Assembly: GCA_938073905.1 (NCBI GenBank)
Contig: CALJEN010000005.1
Location: 180,088-244,087, forward strand
Direction: 5' to 3'
DNA length: 64,000 nt
Source: an uncultured Sulfolobales archaeon
Lineage (GTDB): Archaea; Thermoproteota; Thermoprotei_A; Sulfolobales; NBVN01
Position 1 is the first letter of the stretch, and each line of letters begins with the position of its first letter. The notes beneath the pieces were generated by a model. That model ran no database searches and was not told the DNA's origin. It saw only the letters and a program-made list of their open reading frames with translations. The translations under genes and the position numbers were made by a program. Shown here piece by piece: positions 45,361 through 52,383 of the stretch.

Positions 45361-46383
45361 TCACTGTTTGCTCTCCAAGCTGATGTACGCTATCTTGGGA
45401 GGCTCCAGCATGGCCTTTGTTGGAGGCCTGATCGGCCACCTGAGCACTACCGGTCTCTTCGGCGGCCCGAAGACGCTCCCCAACAGCGCCACGAACGCAG
45501 ACCTCACGATCCCGTAGTGGGGGAAGCCCCCCGACGGCGTCACCTCGTAGCCGTCGTCCCCTATGTAGAGCAACCACTTGTTGAACTCCGTCCTCCTGTG
45601 GAACCCCATCTGACCCGCCTGCGGGACCGTGCTGAGAGATCCGAGAGCGGGAGATCTAGCTCCGATCCTTCTGCTACCCTTCCTATGCTTGTGCCACCTT
45701 GGAAGCTCCCTGACCCCGAACCTCTTGATCACTCCCTGGAAGCCCTTGCCCTTGGTGACCCCGACCACGTCAACGTACTGACCTGGCGAGAAGACGTCGG
45801 CTACCGTTACGGGCTTCCCCAGCATAGACAGAGCGAAGCTCACTCTATCGGGAACACTACCACCCCATATCCTTATTTCCAGGAGGTCCGGCACCTTCTT
45901 GCTCAGGCCCCCAGTCCGTCTGGGCTGCGTCGCCGCTAGCACCGATACCTGGACCACTCTGTCCACCTGGCTCAGAACCTCCTTGGACCTGCTCTCGTTC
46001 TTCTGCGGGTCTACGGACAGGGTCGATATCTTGCGCCACACCTCCAGCTCCTTCGGAGGCTCTGCCCACACCTCGGTGAGGGTTTTGAGCTCGCCCATGG
46101 TTCCGTAGGTGTAGAACCTCGCTCCCAGGGGGACCATGGGCGGGGTCTCAATGATCGTTACCGGCACAGCCCTCTCCTGACCGTAGGTCATAGACCCGGG
46201 TCTGTTGTCTACTATGATGGCGTGAGTCATCCCTACCTTGTAGCCAACGAAAGCCAGCATTCTCGGAGCCGCTAGGTCCGGCTCTGGCCACGACCTGACC
46301 CTGGGGAGCAGCCTCGCCGCTCTCTTCCTAGGTCTTACTCCGAGGCTACCCCTCCTTGGCGCCGAGTACTTCCTTCGAGCCAC
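45361..46383 (-). CDS. rpl3: Ribosomal protein uL3
   Basis: 340 residues, first gene of the leftward cluster. Conserved RSWPEPDLAAPRMLAFVGYK, GVTKGKGFQGVIKRFGV and RTEFNKWLLYIGDDGYEVTP. The GTG start lies under a strong CTTTAAAG box (46420-46427), which is the main promoter for uL3 to uS19. The loop near HKHRKGSRRIGARSP reaches the peptidyl-transferase centre. Confidence 0.97.
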   Translation of the reverse strand: MARRKYSAPRRGSLGVRPRKRAARLLPRVRSWPEPDLAAPRMLAFVGYKVGMTHAIIVDNRPGSMTYGQERAVPVTIIETPPMVPLGARFYTYGTMGELKTLTEVWAEPPKELEVWRKISTLSVDPQKNESRSKEVLSQVDRVVQVSVLAATQPRRTGGLSKKVPDLLEIRIWGGSVPDRVSFALSMLGKPVTVADVFSPGQYVDVVGVTKGKGFQGVIKRFGVRELPRWHKHRKGSRRIGARSPALGSLSTVPQAGQMGFHRRTEFNKWLLYIGDDGYEVTPSGGFPHYGIVRSAFVALLGSVFGPPKRPVVLRWPIRPPTKAMLEPPKIAYISLESKQ

Positions 46384-46419
46384 CCTTACCGCCTTACCTA
46401 CTCGTTACGCCGGAAGCCA

Positions 46420-46427
46420 CTTTAAAG
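46420..46427 (-). promoter_or_regulatory. TATA box of the uL3 ribosomal operon
   Basis: Palindromic CTTTAAAG predicting a minus-strand start near 46397, 14 bases before the uL3 GTG. The gap to the divergent gene at 46596 also holds a long hairpin (46470-46520). Confidence 0.7.
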
Positions 46428-46595
46428 CTTTTTCGCGCAGCGCTCAAGCACCTTCCTCCAGTTCAACGCATCGGCGTGGTGGCCGAGTGAGGGTCAGACC
46501 CCGGGAGATACCTCACTTCTCGGCGCCCGGCTTTTGCATTATCCACTCCCGCCGCGTCCCGTACACTTAAAAGCCGCGGTTCCAACCGAGAGCCG

Positions 46596-46727
46596 GTGCG
46601 CACGGTGGGAGGTAGACAGAGGACCAGCCTCTTCATGGGTATGGGCGAAAGCGGTAGCGCTAGGGAAACCGAGAAGGCCGAGAGCGAGAGCAGGGAGCAG
46701 GCTCGGAAGGGTAAGAAGAGAAAGTAG
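46596..46727 (+). CDS. Tiny basic protein upstream of the SPOUT methyltransferase
   Basis: A 43-residue frame too short for routine ORF lists. GTG 46596 or GTG 46605 would start it under a CTTAAAAG box (46566-46573). The product has a Gly/Ser-rich head (GGRQRTSLFMGMGESGSA) and a charged tail ending RKGKKRK, similar in style to small RNA- or ribosome-binding proteins. It ends 14 bases before the next gene in the same direction. No family is recognised. Confidence 0.45.
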   Translation: MRTVGGRQRTSLFMGMGESGSARETEKAESESREQARKGKKRK

Positions 46728-46741
46728 CTCTCGGGGTCGCG

Positions 46742-47581
46742 GTGTTCAGGTGGCCACCCCCCAGGGCCTCCAGAGACCTAGCAGTGGTCGTGCCCTCCTC
46801 CAATCTCTCTATATACAAGGACCTGAGGCTGAAGACCAGGCTGGCCGGTGAGTACGCTAGAGCCCTGGCCGTCTTCCGGGTCTCGACTCTCGCGGTCTTC
46901 AGAGACCCCGAGGCGACCGAGGAAGACCACCGCCTCTTCCTCAAGGTCTTGAGACACGTGCTCGTCCCGCCCTACTTGAGGGTCAAGACGGAGCCCCTGG
47001 ACAGGGACCTCCGCTTCGCTGGCCTACTGCCCCCTCTCACGATCTACCCCCACAACCCGGAGAACAGACCCCCGCGACCCGGAGACGTCAGGTTCGGGCT
47101 CGTGCTCGGTGAGCGCGGCCTAGTAGACATCGGCTGGAGGAAGCCCTGCAGACTGGTGGACGCGGGCTACGCAAAGCCGGGAGAGATAAAGCTGATCAGG
47201 GTGGACAGCGCGAACCCACTTCTGTGCCGCGAAGAGACCGCCGCGCAGATCTACGCGGGCTACAGGGTAGTGGAAGCAGCAAGCAGCGACGACCTCGCAA
47301 GACTCCTCGAGGGGTACGACCTAGTCATAAACACGAGCAAGAGGGGGGAGCCCCTGAGGGGAGGGGTGCTGAAGAGAGTGAGCAGGGCCATGTCCCTCTG
47401 CCTGCTCTTCGGCAACCCGAGGAAGGACTTCGACGAGCTCGCCGGGAGTGGGGTGAGGATCGACCTCACGATAAACTTCATTCCGAACCAGGGGACGCTG
47501 ACGGTCAGAACGCACGAAGCCCTGGTCTCGACCCTAGCTATCCTCAACGCGCTTCTAGAGCACCGGTGGACGAGACCCTAG
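46742..47581 (+). CDS. SPOUT-type RNA methyltransferase (DUF171 family)
   Basis: 279 residues. The C-terminal LCLLFGNPRKDFDELA and INFIPNQGTLTVRTHEALVS form the SPOUT knot and SAM-binding tail of the DUF171/C9orf114 family, with an OB-like insert in the middle (LPPLTIYPHNPENRPPRPGD). Archaea usually place this gene directly upstream of uL3; here it faces the other way, sharing the intergenic region with the uL3 promoter. It probably methylates rRNA, but the target is unknown. Confidence 0.88.
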   Translation: MFRWPPPRASRDLAVVVPSSNLSIYKDLRLKTRLAGEYARALAVFRVSTLAVFRDPEATEEDHRLFLKVLRHVLVPPYLRVKTEPLDRDLRFAGLLPPLTIYPHNPENRPPRPGDVRFGLVLGERGLVDIGWRKPCRLVDAGYAKPGEIKLIRVDSANPLLCREETAAQIYAGYRVVEAASSDDLARLLEGYDLVINTSKRGEPLRGGVLKRVSRAMSLCLLFGNPRKDFDELAGSGVRIDLTINFIPNQGTLTVRTHEALVSTLAILNALLEHRWTRP

Positions 47582-47938
47582 GATGGACATGGGGCCGCCA
47601 TCCCAGCTTTCGATCTTCGTAGAAGGATATGGGGCAGCATTCGGTGCAGAGGCGGCTCGGAAAGGATGCGAGGGGGTCGAAGACCTGAGACTTAAGCCCT
47701 CGACGACCCGCGCCGCGACGGAGCACGGTACTACTAGTGTCCACCTCGGTGGGAAAGCAGCGAGCTGGCTCCGCATGCTCACTTACTCCCAGCTAGTCCG
47801 TTTCTTCTAGGTGTTGAGAGACTGCTGAGGACGTTCTCCCGACCGGCAGACCTCAGCTCAGGAAGCGGAAGGCGGCGTCCTGCTCCCTTACGCTGGATAG
47901 AAGCGACTAGCGATCAGTCCGCGCGTCGGGCCTCTGGC
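47582..47938. other. 360-base gap, nothing recognised
   Basis: A stretch between the SPOUT gene and the gene fragment at 47939. It has no supported coding frame, no TATA box in good context, and no RNA fold that I can name. It marks the left border of the accessory island. Confidence 0.5.
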
Positions 47939-48268
47939 CTACAGGCTCCTCAGCTCCTCCAGCTCCCGGAGCGCCAGCTCCAGCATCCACCGGCGCTCCT
48001 CGGGGTCTCCGCTGGCCTCGAACCTGGCCCTCAGAGCAGGCTCCGCCCTGTAGAGCGCGAGGAGCTTCGCGAGGGCGTCGTAGAGCCTGCACGCTCTACG
48101 GACGTGGGAAAGCACGTCGGGGGTAACTCCACCTGCTCCCAGCCGCGCCACGTCCTCCACGCTCTCAGCTATCGCTACCTTCAGGACGAGCTCGGCGCTC
48201 TTCCCGGAGAACCTGTACGGAGGCTTTCCGATCCCTCCGCCTGACGTTGAGCCAGTCGAGAGCCTCGC
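47939..48268 (-). pseudogene. Truncated helical gene fragment abutting repeat copy B
   Basis: An open frame of 109 codons that begins exactly at the inner edge of repeat copy B: the upstream stop TGA shares the last base of the repeat. The protein-like part reads GKPPYRFSGKSAELVLKVAI, then CRLYDALAKLLALYRAEPAL and ends LELALRELEELRSL, all helical. No ATG or TTG exists before the GTG at 48160, which would cut the conserved-looking head. The simplest reading is that repeat insertion or rearrangement removed the 5' part of a gene. Family unknown. Confidence 0.5.
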
Positions 48269-48270
48269 TC

Positions 48271-48434
48271 ACCGTTGTCGCGTAGTCAACACTTCGTGAC
48301 TACGCGTTCCACCCCGGCCCTGGAGGCCTCGGTGGCCTTCGGGGGCAACGGTAAAGCACCCCACATCGAGCGCCTCATAGCGTGCCCATTCGGCTTACTC
48401 GCTTCGCCACATACCGGGCGCGCCTATCCCGCCA
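48271..48434 (-). ncRNA. Structured RNA of unknown class, copy B
   Basis: The same 164-nt predicted RNA as copy A, read on the minus strand. The outer helix, the 27-nt hairpin stems and the perfect 10-bp hairpin are unchanged. Differences fall in the 27-nt hairpin's terminal loop, its internal loop and two unpaired joining bases, which is what selection on structure would leave. Confidence 0.65.
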
Positions 48435-48455
48435 TCATGTAGTGTTGGGGAGAGG

Positions 48456-48463
48456 TATATAAA
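48456..48463 (-). promoter_or_regulatory. TATA box of repeat copy B
   Basis: Minus-strand TTTATATA, identical to copy A, predicting a transcript start near 48434. Confidence 0.7.
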
Positions 48464-48552
48464 GTTTACTATTTAGGGGCTGCAGCCGAACCCCCTCGCT
48501 CGCCTAGGAAACGGCCGAGCGGGTCGCGTGCTGCCGGACTGGCCGGCTCCTG

Positions 48553-48653
48553 CTCCTCTTAGGAGTAGAGACGGGCTAGCTTCTCGCACGTCACAGAGCC
48601 GGGGCCCGCTCCCGGAGCCGGAGAGCGGCTCTACTCCTCTGTGAGGAGTAGAG
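48553..48653. repeat. Two related hairpins with a shared AGGAGTAGAG
   Basis: A perfect inverted repeat with 11-bp arms, CTCTACTCCTC-TGT-GAGGAGTAGAG, lies at 48629-48653. A smaller one, CTCCT-CTT-AGGAG, lies at 48553-48565 and continues into the same ten bases AGGAGTAGAG (48561-48570). They lie at and beyond the 3' end of the helical gene 48591-48881, so termination or RNA processing is possible, but no T-run follows. Confidence 0.6.
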
Positions 48654-48881
48654 GCGGCCGGACTCCAGGGCCTCCGCGAGCTCCTCCAGCCTCCTCAGCA
48701 CCGCTCTCCTGGTCTCCTCCGAGAGCTCCCTAAGCAGGCTCGGGCTCCCCTCGCGGGCCAGCACCCTGCTCAGCACGCGCACGCACCTCTCCCTCTCTCC
48801 GGGCTCCACCGGCTCGCAGAGGAGCCTCGCGAGCTCGTACGCAGCCCGCAGCCTGCACATCTCGTCGAGCAGGCTCTCCAA
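48591..48881 (-). CDS. Short helical protein, island gene
   Basis: 96 residues from TTG 48881 (ATG 48860 is an alternative). The protein is helical with Arg/Glu/Leu bias: LLDEMCRLRAAYELARLL and ETRRAVLRRLEELAEALES. It resembles the fragment at 47939-48268 in length, helical layout and a shared CRL motif followed by an Ala/Leu helix, so they may be diverged members of one family. The open frame continues upstream as low-complexity sequence that I do not count as coding. The perfect palindrome at 48629 lies inside its last codons. Confidence 0.45.
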   Translation of the reverse strand: MESLLDEMCRLRAAYELARLLCEPVEPGERERCVRVLSRVLAREGSPSLLRELSEETRRAVLRRLEELAEALESGRLYSSQRSRAALRLRERAPAL

Positions 48882-49072
48882 CTCGGTCCCGACAGCACCC
48901 GCTAGAGTGGGGAGATAGTCTGCGCGGTCTTGGTGCCTGCGGCTCCCTCCCGCCGTCCCGAGCCCGCGCGGGTGGCCGCGGTAGTTGTGGAGCGGTACTC
49001 CCCGGCCCAGGCCTAGGCAACCTCCGGGGGCTGCTCCGCGGAGCTTAGGGGTCCGCCGCGGCTGGCAACGTG

Positions 49073-49096
49073 TTCGGTTTAAACGTGTAAACCGAA
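49073..49096. promoter_or_regulatory. Palindromic operator-like site
   Basis: Perfect 9-bp arms, TTCGGTTTA and TAAACCGAA, around a 6-base centre AACGTG. It ends seven bases before an AATTTATAAG TATA box (49103-49112). The arrangement is like an activator or repressor site for a dimeric regulator. It is more A/T-rich than its surroundings. Confidence 0.6.
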
Positions 49097-49102
49097 ATAG
49101 AG

Positions 49103-49112
49103 AATTTATAAG
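49103..49112 (+). promoter_or_regulatory. TATA box next to the palindrome
   Basis: AATTTATAAG predicts a plus-strand start near 49131, just before GTG 49144. Confidence 0.55.
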
Positions 49113-49143
49113 TTCGGGCAGAGCTGGCGCTCCGGGTAGGACT

Positions 49144-49308
49144 GTGATCGACGTTAGATTGACCAGGGTGCTCGCGCTCGCACTGCTAGTGGGTCTACCC
49201 CCACCTCCTCCGCCGCTCCCTCCGCTTCCCCCAGCGTTCGTCGTGCTCGTAGGGTTCGCGCACGCGAGCGGACGGGCCGGCAGCCGGCGGAGCACCTTTT
49301 GGGGCTAG
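49144..49308 (+). CDS. Possible tiny membrane or secreted peptide
   Basis: A 54-residue frame with a hydrophobic segment (LTRVLALALLVGL), a run of eleven prolines broken by leucines, a second hydrophobic stretch (AFVVLVGFAHA) and a basic tail. It fits behind the palindrome and TATA box with a short leader. Nothing similar is known to me, and the G+C bias could produce such a frame by chance, so I rate it low. It runs opposite to the open frame above gene 48591-48881. Confidence 0.3.
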   Translation: MIDVRLTRVLALALLVGLPPPPPPLPPLPPAFVVLVGFAHASGRAGSRRSTFWG

Positions 49309-49577
49309 GGCGAGCGCGGGCCCACTCCGGGCTACCCGCGGATACCCCTAGCCAGGCCGGCTCGCACTCCCGGGTCCCTGAGCTCTCCGAGTCCGCCTGC
49401 TCGCCCGGCGGCGCGGAGCGCCCGCGGAAGTCGGGGAGCCGGGAGGGTCCCCCTGTGGGAGGTAGACCGCGAGGGTGGAAAAGGCTTTCGGTTCAGGGCC
49501 CTCCTGCCTCACTCTGGCGGAGTGTCGACCCCGGGTAGCGTTTCCCCCTCCGCTCCCGCGCGGCTCGCCTATCGCTA
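49309..49577. other. GC-rich gap with matching ends, possible RNA
   Basis: No gene is supported. The outer ends can pair: GGCGAGCGCGGG near 49310 with CCCGCGCGGCTCGCC near 49555-49569, with a small bulge. The interior has further GC-rich complementary segments. This is compatible with a folded RNA of about 260 nt or simply with high GC. No SRP or RNase P signature was found on either strand. Confidence 0.25.
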
Positions 49578-51581
49578 TTACCAGACCGTTACTACGTACC
49601 TCGCTACGGTGGGTCTCCTACCCGCCGCTATGTACTTCGGGCTGAGGTAGTCCTCGCGCTTCGTCATCTTATCCGCGGTCACCCTGATGTCTAGGGGCGG
49701 CCCGTCTCTAGCCCATCTGAGGGACAGCGTTACTACGGATGCTCTGAACGTGGTGTCCGCGTAGTCGATGAGGCTCAAAAGCATGCTGAATGGCCAGGGG
49801 ATGTACTTGCCGAAGAGGTTCAGTGCCAGGTCTCTGGCGATCCCGAAGAGCACGGACGCCAGAGACTCCCCGCCCTCTACCTCAATGCTTATGGAGTTGT
49901 CGATAGTCTCGAAGTTGATGGGTATGTCCCTGTGCATCTTATCCGAGATCCGGTAGTACCTGGTCGGGACGTTCTCCGTTAGCCGGCGCACCAGGTCGTT
50001 TAGAGCGTCTAGGTTCCAAGCATACGACGGACAGTAGCCTACACACTTCCCGCTTGCGTCATAGTAGCAATCCACCCAGTTTTGCTGCCACTTCTCCTCT
50101 CTGTAGTACGGTGTGACTATGGAGACAGGCTCGGCGAGCCAATACTCGCGACCTCCGTAGCTGTACGTCTTTATGTTCCAGGTGAAGACTATGGCGTCGT
50201 ACTGATACGTCATGTCCGTTGGGACTATGAGTGCCGCAGTGCGGACTCCCATATTCCAGAGGTCTCTATTGAATCGGGCCTGATGGGACTTTTTCTCTAC
50301 CCAGTACGCCTTCTCACCCCATATCATCACACCCGCGAGCGAGAAGCCGGTATTCTTGAACCCCACATCAACGGACCCGTAGTCCACTATGATAGTCATC
50401 GGGGGCATGTAGCCCGTACGCGAGACGACCGATATCACGAACGGCTTGTAAAGAGTGAACCGCGCTCCTCTGGCCATCGTGTGCCTCCAGTCCACGTAGT
50501 AGTACGGGACGTAGCTGGGGCGGAGGCACTCCCTCACCACGTACGTCATGTCTACTGCGGTCTCCACGTTCTGCAGCTTGCGGCACGGGTTGGTGGCCAC
50601 CGTCACCGTCAGGTAGTTCCACACGCTGCCCGGGGTCGCGTACCTCGACTTGTCGAAGAGGTAGGCGGTCGAGTAGACCTCCACGAACCTCGTCCACAGG
50701 TCTCTGAGCACCTTATTCCTATCGAGGTACAGGCTGACCCACACCTTGTTGGAGAACCACTCCTCCGGGGTGTCGGAGAAGCCCCAGTAGTTCTGCCAGG
50801 CGCATACCCCGATGTCGTAGGGCACGAGTCCCGGCGGGCAGACAGTCTGGGTGGCCACGGTCTGGAGGGACTCGGGGGCCACGAGGGCTACGAACTGTGC
50901 CCCGGCCGAGCCCGCGGCGCCCGCCATGGCGGGCTCCTCGCTCTTCGGGGCGGGCTCCTCCAGCCCCAGCTCTCTCCTGGCGGCCTCGATTGCCCTCGTC
51001 AGGTTTACGGGAATAAGCCTCTTGGCGAGGTCCTCGAGCCTAACGACTATCGGCGGGTACCCCCTGACCACCGCCAGTGGGTCCTCCAGCATCCTGAGGA
51101 ACGCGCCGAAGTAGTCGAGACCCCTAGCCATGTAGTAGTCCTGCGATGTAAACACGTCGTTGGCTATGTAGTGGACCCCGTCGCCGACTAGCCAGAACGT
51201 GACGGAGACGCTGGGCATCGTCACTCCTCCTATGCCCCTCCTCCTCAGGCTCTCCAGGACCTCCTCAGCTCTCATACCCTCACGTATCCCCAGCTCCCCC
51301 AGCCTCCTCAGCCAGTCCTTGACGCCCTCCTCGAAGCCCACCCTGACCACCCTCCTCTCGAGGAGCTCGCAGATGTCTAGGGTGTGGAACTCGCTCCCGA
51401 ACATCACGACGATAGACCCGGCGATGTCTCTACACAGCAGCTTACCGTCGATCTCGAACGGCTTACCCTCGATAATCAGGGTTACTCCGTAACCTCTAGG
51501 TGGGATGGCTATCGGGAGGGCGGAAAGGGCCACTAAGGCTACGAGGAGGAGCCCCAGCTTCCCGGGGCTCACCGGGGTCAC
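49578..51581 (-). CDS. Large secreted or cell-surface protein, unknown family
   Basis: 667 residues that I cannot assign. A signal peptide is clear (GKLGLLLVALVALSALPIAI, about residues 7-26). The rest is a beta-rich exterior rich in Tyr and Trp, with an Ala/Gly linker near residue 230 (PAMAGAAGSAGAQFVALVAP) and about nine cysteines, several in close pairs (CYYDASGKCVGYC), suggesting disulfides. A late hydrophobic segment (IPWPFSMLLSLIDYA) might touch the membrane. GTG 51581 lies about 27 bases after CATAAATACC (51608), so the transcript is nearly leaderless. It is divergent from the recombinase pseudogene. Confidence 0.8.
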   Translation of the reverse strand: MTPVSPGKLGLLLVALVALSALPIAIPPRGYGVTLIIEGKPFEIDGKLLCRDIAGSIVVMFGSEFHTLDICELLERRVVRVGFEEGVKDWLRRLGELGIREGMRAEEVLESLRRRGIGGVTMPSVSVTFWLVGDGVHYIANDVFTSQDYYMARGLDYFGAFLRMLEDPLAVVRGYPPIVVRLEDLAKRLIPVNLTRAIEAARRELGLEEPAPKSEEPAMAGAAGSAGAQFVALVAPESLQTVATQTVCPPGLVPYDIGVCAWQNYWGFSDTPEEWFSNKVWVSLYLDRNKVLRDLWTRFVEVYSTAYLFDKSRYATPGSVWNYLTVTVATNPCRKLQNVETAVDMTYVVRECLRPSYVPYYYVDWRHTMARGARFTLYKPFVISVVSRTGYMPPMTIIVDYGSVDVGFKNTGFSLAGVMIWGEKAYWVEKKSHQARFNRDLWNMGVRTAALIVPTDMTYQYDAIVFTWNIKTYSYGGREYWLAEPVSIVTPYYREEKWQQNWVDCYYDASGKCVGYCPSYAWNLDALNDLVRRLTENVPTRYYRISDKMHRDIPINFETIDNSISIEVEGGESLASVLFGIARDLALNLFGKYIPWPFSMLLSLIDYADTTFRASVVTLSLRWARDGPPLDIRVTADKMTKREDYLSPKYIAAGRRPTVARYVVTVW

Positions 51582-51634
51582 CTCGAGAGCGGATGCCCCG
51601 CGGGGTATTTATGCTCGCACTGCGGGCCCCAACC

Positions 51635-51719
51635 GGCTTCACCCTACGGCCATAAGGTGAAGCCCTAGACCCTCAAGCTTTAATAGCCGCTTCACTCTCA
51701 GCAACGTAAGGTGAAGCGG
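51635..51719. repeat. Paired inverted repeats with GGTGAAGC half-sites
   Basis: First pair: GGCTTCACC (51635-51643) and GGTGAAGCC (51656-51664), spacer 12. Second pair: CCGCTTCAC (51687-51695) and GTGAAGCGG (51711-51719), spacer 15. Four half-sites share GTGAAGC. A TATA-like CTTTAATA (51678-51685) lies between the pairs, and the pseudogene's GTG start begins at the last base of the second pair. They could be binding sites of the lost recombinase or an autoregulatory operator. Confidence 0.7.
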
Positions 51720-52230
51720 TGACCAGGTGGGACAAGGGGGTCGACTTCGAGTACATGTACTCTCTGCTGCTGAGGAACGTCTCGAGCAGGAGCAGACCCC
51801 TCAAGTCCAGGTGCTACGACTCGGTGCTCCTCATACAGCTCAGGAACGGAGCGCGCATCTCGGAGGCCGTGAGGGCCTAGCTGGAGCACCTGAGGACCGG
51901 CGACAGGATAGTGCACGTCCAGGTCGGGAAGGCGAGGAGGCAGCTGGCGGGGATGGTCGTCATCCCGGAGTAGGTGGTCAGGTGCCCGAGCTCCTCGAGG
52001 TCGACTTCGAGAGGCTAGTTGACAGGCTCAAGCACTATGCTCTTACAAAATCGACACGCACAGCCTCAGGTACTCCTTCATCACCTACTTGCTGACCAGG
52101 AGCGCGAACCCGGCCATAGTCGCGAGGATCACCCATCACCAGAACCCAAGGTACATCCTGGCGTACGCTCAGGAGAAGGTGGCCGAGAGAGCCCTAGCGT
52201 CCAGGGAGCCTGGTCTGAGGGAAGCCCCTC
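51719..52230 (+). pseudogene. Decayed tyrosine recombinase (Xer/integrase type)
   Basis: Reading across frames recovers the family. Frame 1 from GTG 51719 gives LLIQLRNGARISEAVRA with the first catalytic Arg, then an in-frame TAG (51878), then RIVHVQVGKARRQLAGMVVI and another TAG (51971). A shift leads to LLEVDFERLVDRLKHYAL, and a second shift near 52047 to DTHSLRYSFITYLLTRSANP (His-x-x-Arg box), ITHHQNPRYILAYAQ (second His and the Tyr nucleophile). Two stops and two shifts mean it is not functional. Length and motifs match short archaeal integrases. Confidence 0.8.
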
Positions 52231-52251
52231 AGGTACGTCTACGCCCACAGG

Positions 52252-52383
52252 ATGCGGAGGCGGCTGTATGTAGTCCACGAGGACGGGACTTCGCACTATG
52301 TCAGCTCGTTGAACCCCAGGAGTGCTGTTCGGAGACTCCTGAGGCACACAGTCTTTACTCACTTCTTCTCCGAGAGCTGGTGA
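52252..52383 (+). CDS. Small open frame after the recombinase remnant
   Basis: 43 residues from ATG 52252; the frame is open from 52219 (after TGA). The product (RRRLYVVHEDGTSHYVSSLN and AVRRLLRHTVFTHFFSESW) looks protein-like but is not recognised. It may be a remnant of an element gene in a different frame from the integrase, or the C-terminal part of a longer decayed protein. Confidence 0.3.
   Translation: MRRRLYVVHEDGTSHYVSSLNPRSAVRRLLRHTVFTHFFSESW

Larger units (their letters stand above)
48271..48499 (-). repeat. Long inverted repeat, copy B
   Basis: Minus-strand copy of the block at 2181-2407. Its outer edge (48499) joins unique GC-rich sequence, and its inner edge (48271) joins the truncated gene. 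Compared with copy A there are five substitutions over 221 bases and two extra G residues at the outer edge. The two copies bracket about 46 kb that includes the whole ribosomal protein cluster. Confidence 0.95.

Noticed and set aside
46470..46520. tRNA-like GGCCGAGTG segment
   Set aside because: It resembles a class II D arm but has no T arm, no anticodon arm and no matching acceptor; it is better read as a single long hairpin.
47583..47810. 75-codon frame after the SPOUT gene
   Set aside because: No promoter or ribosome site, mixed composition, and it overlaps nothing that suggests translation.
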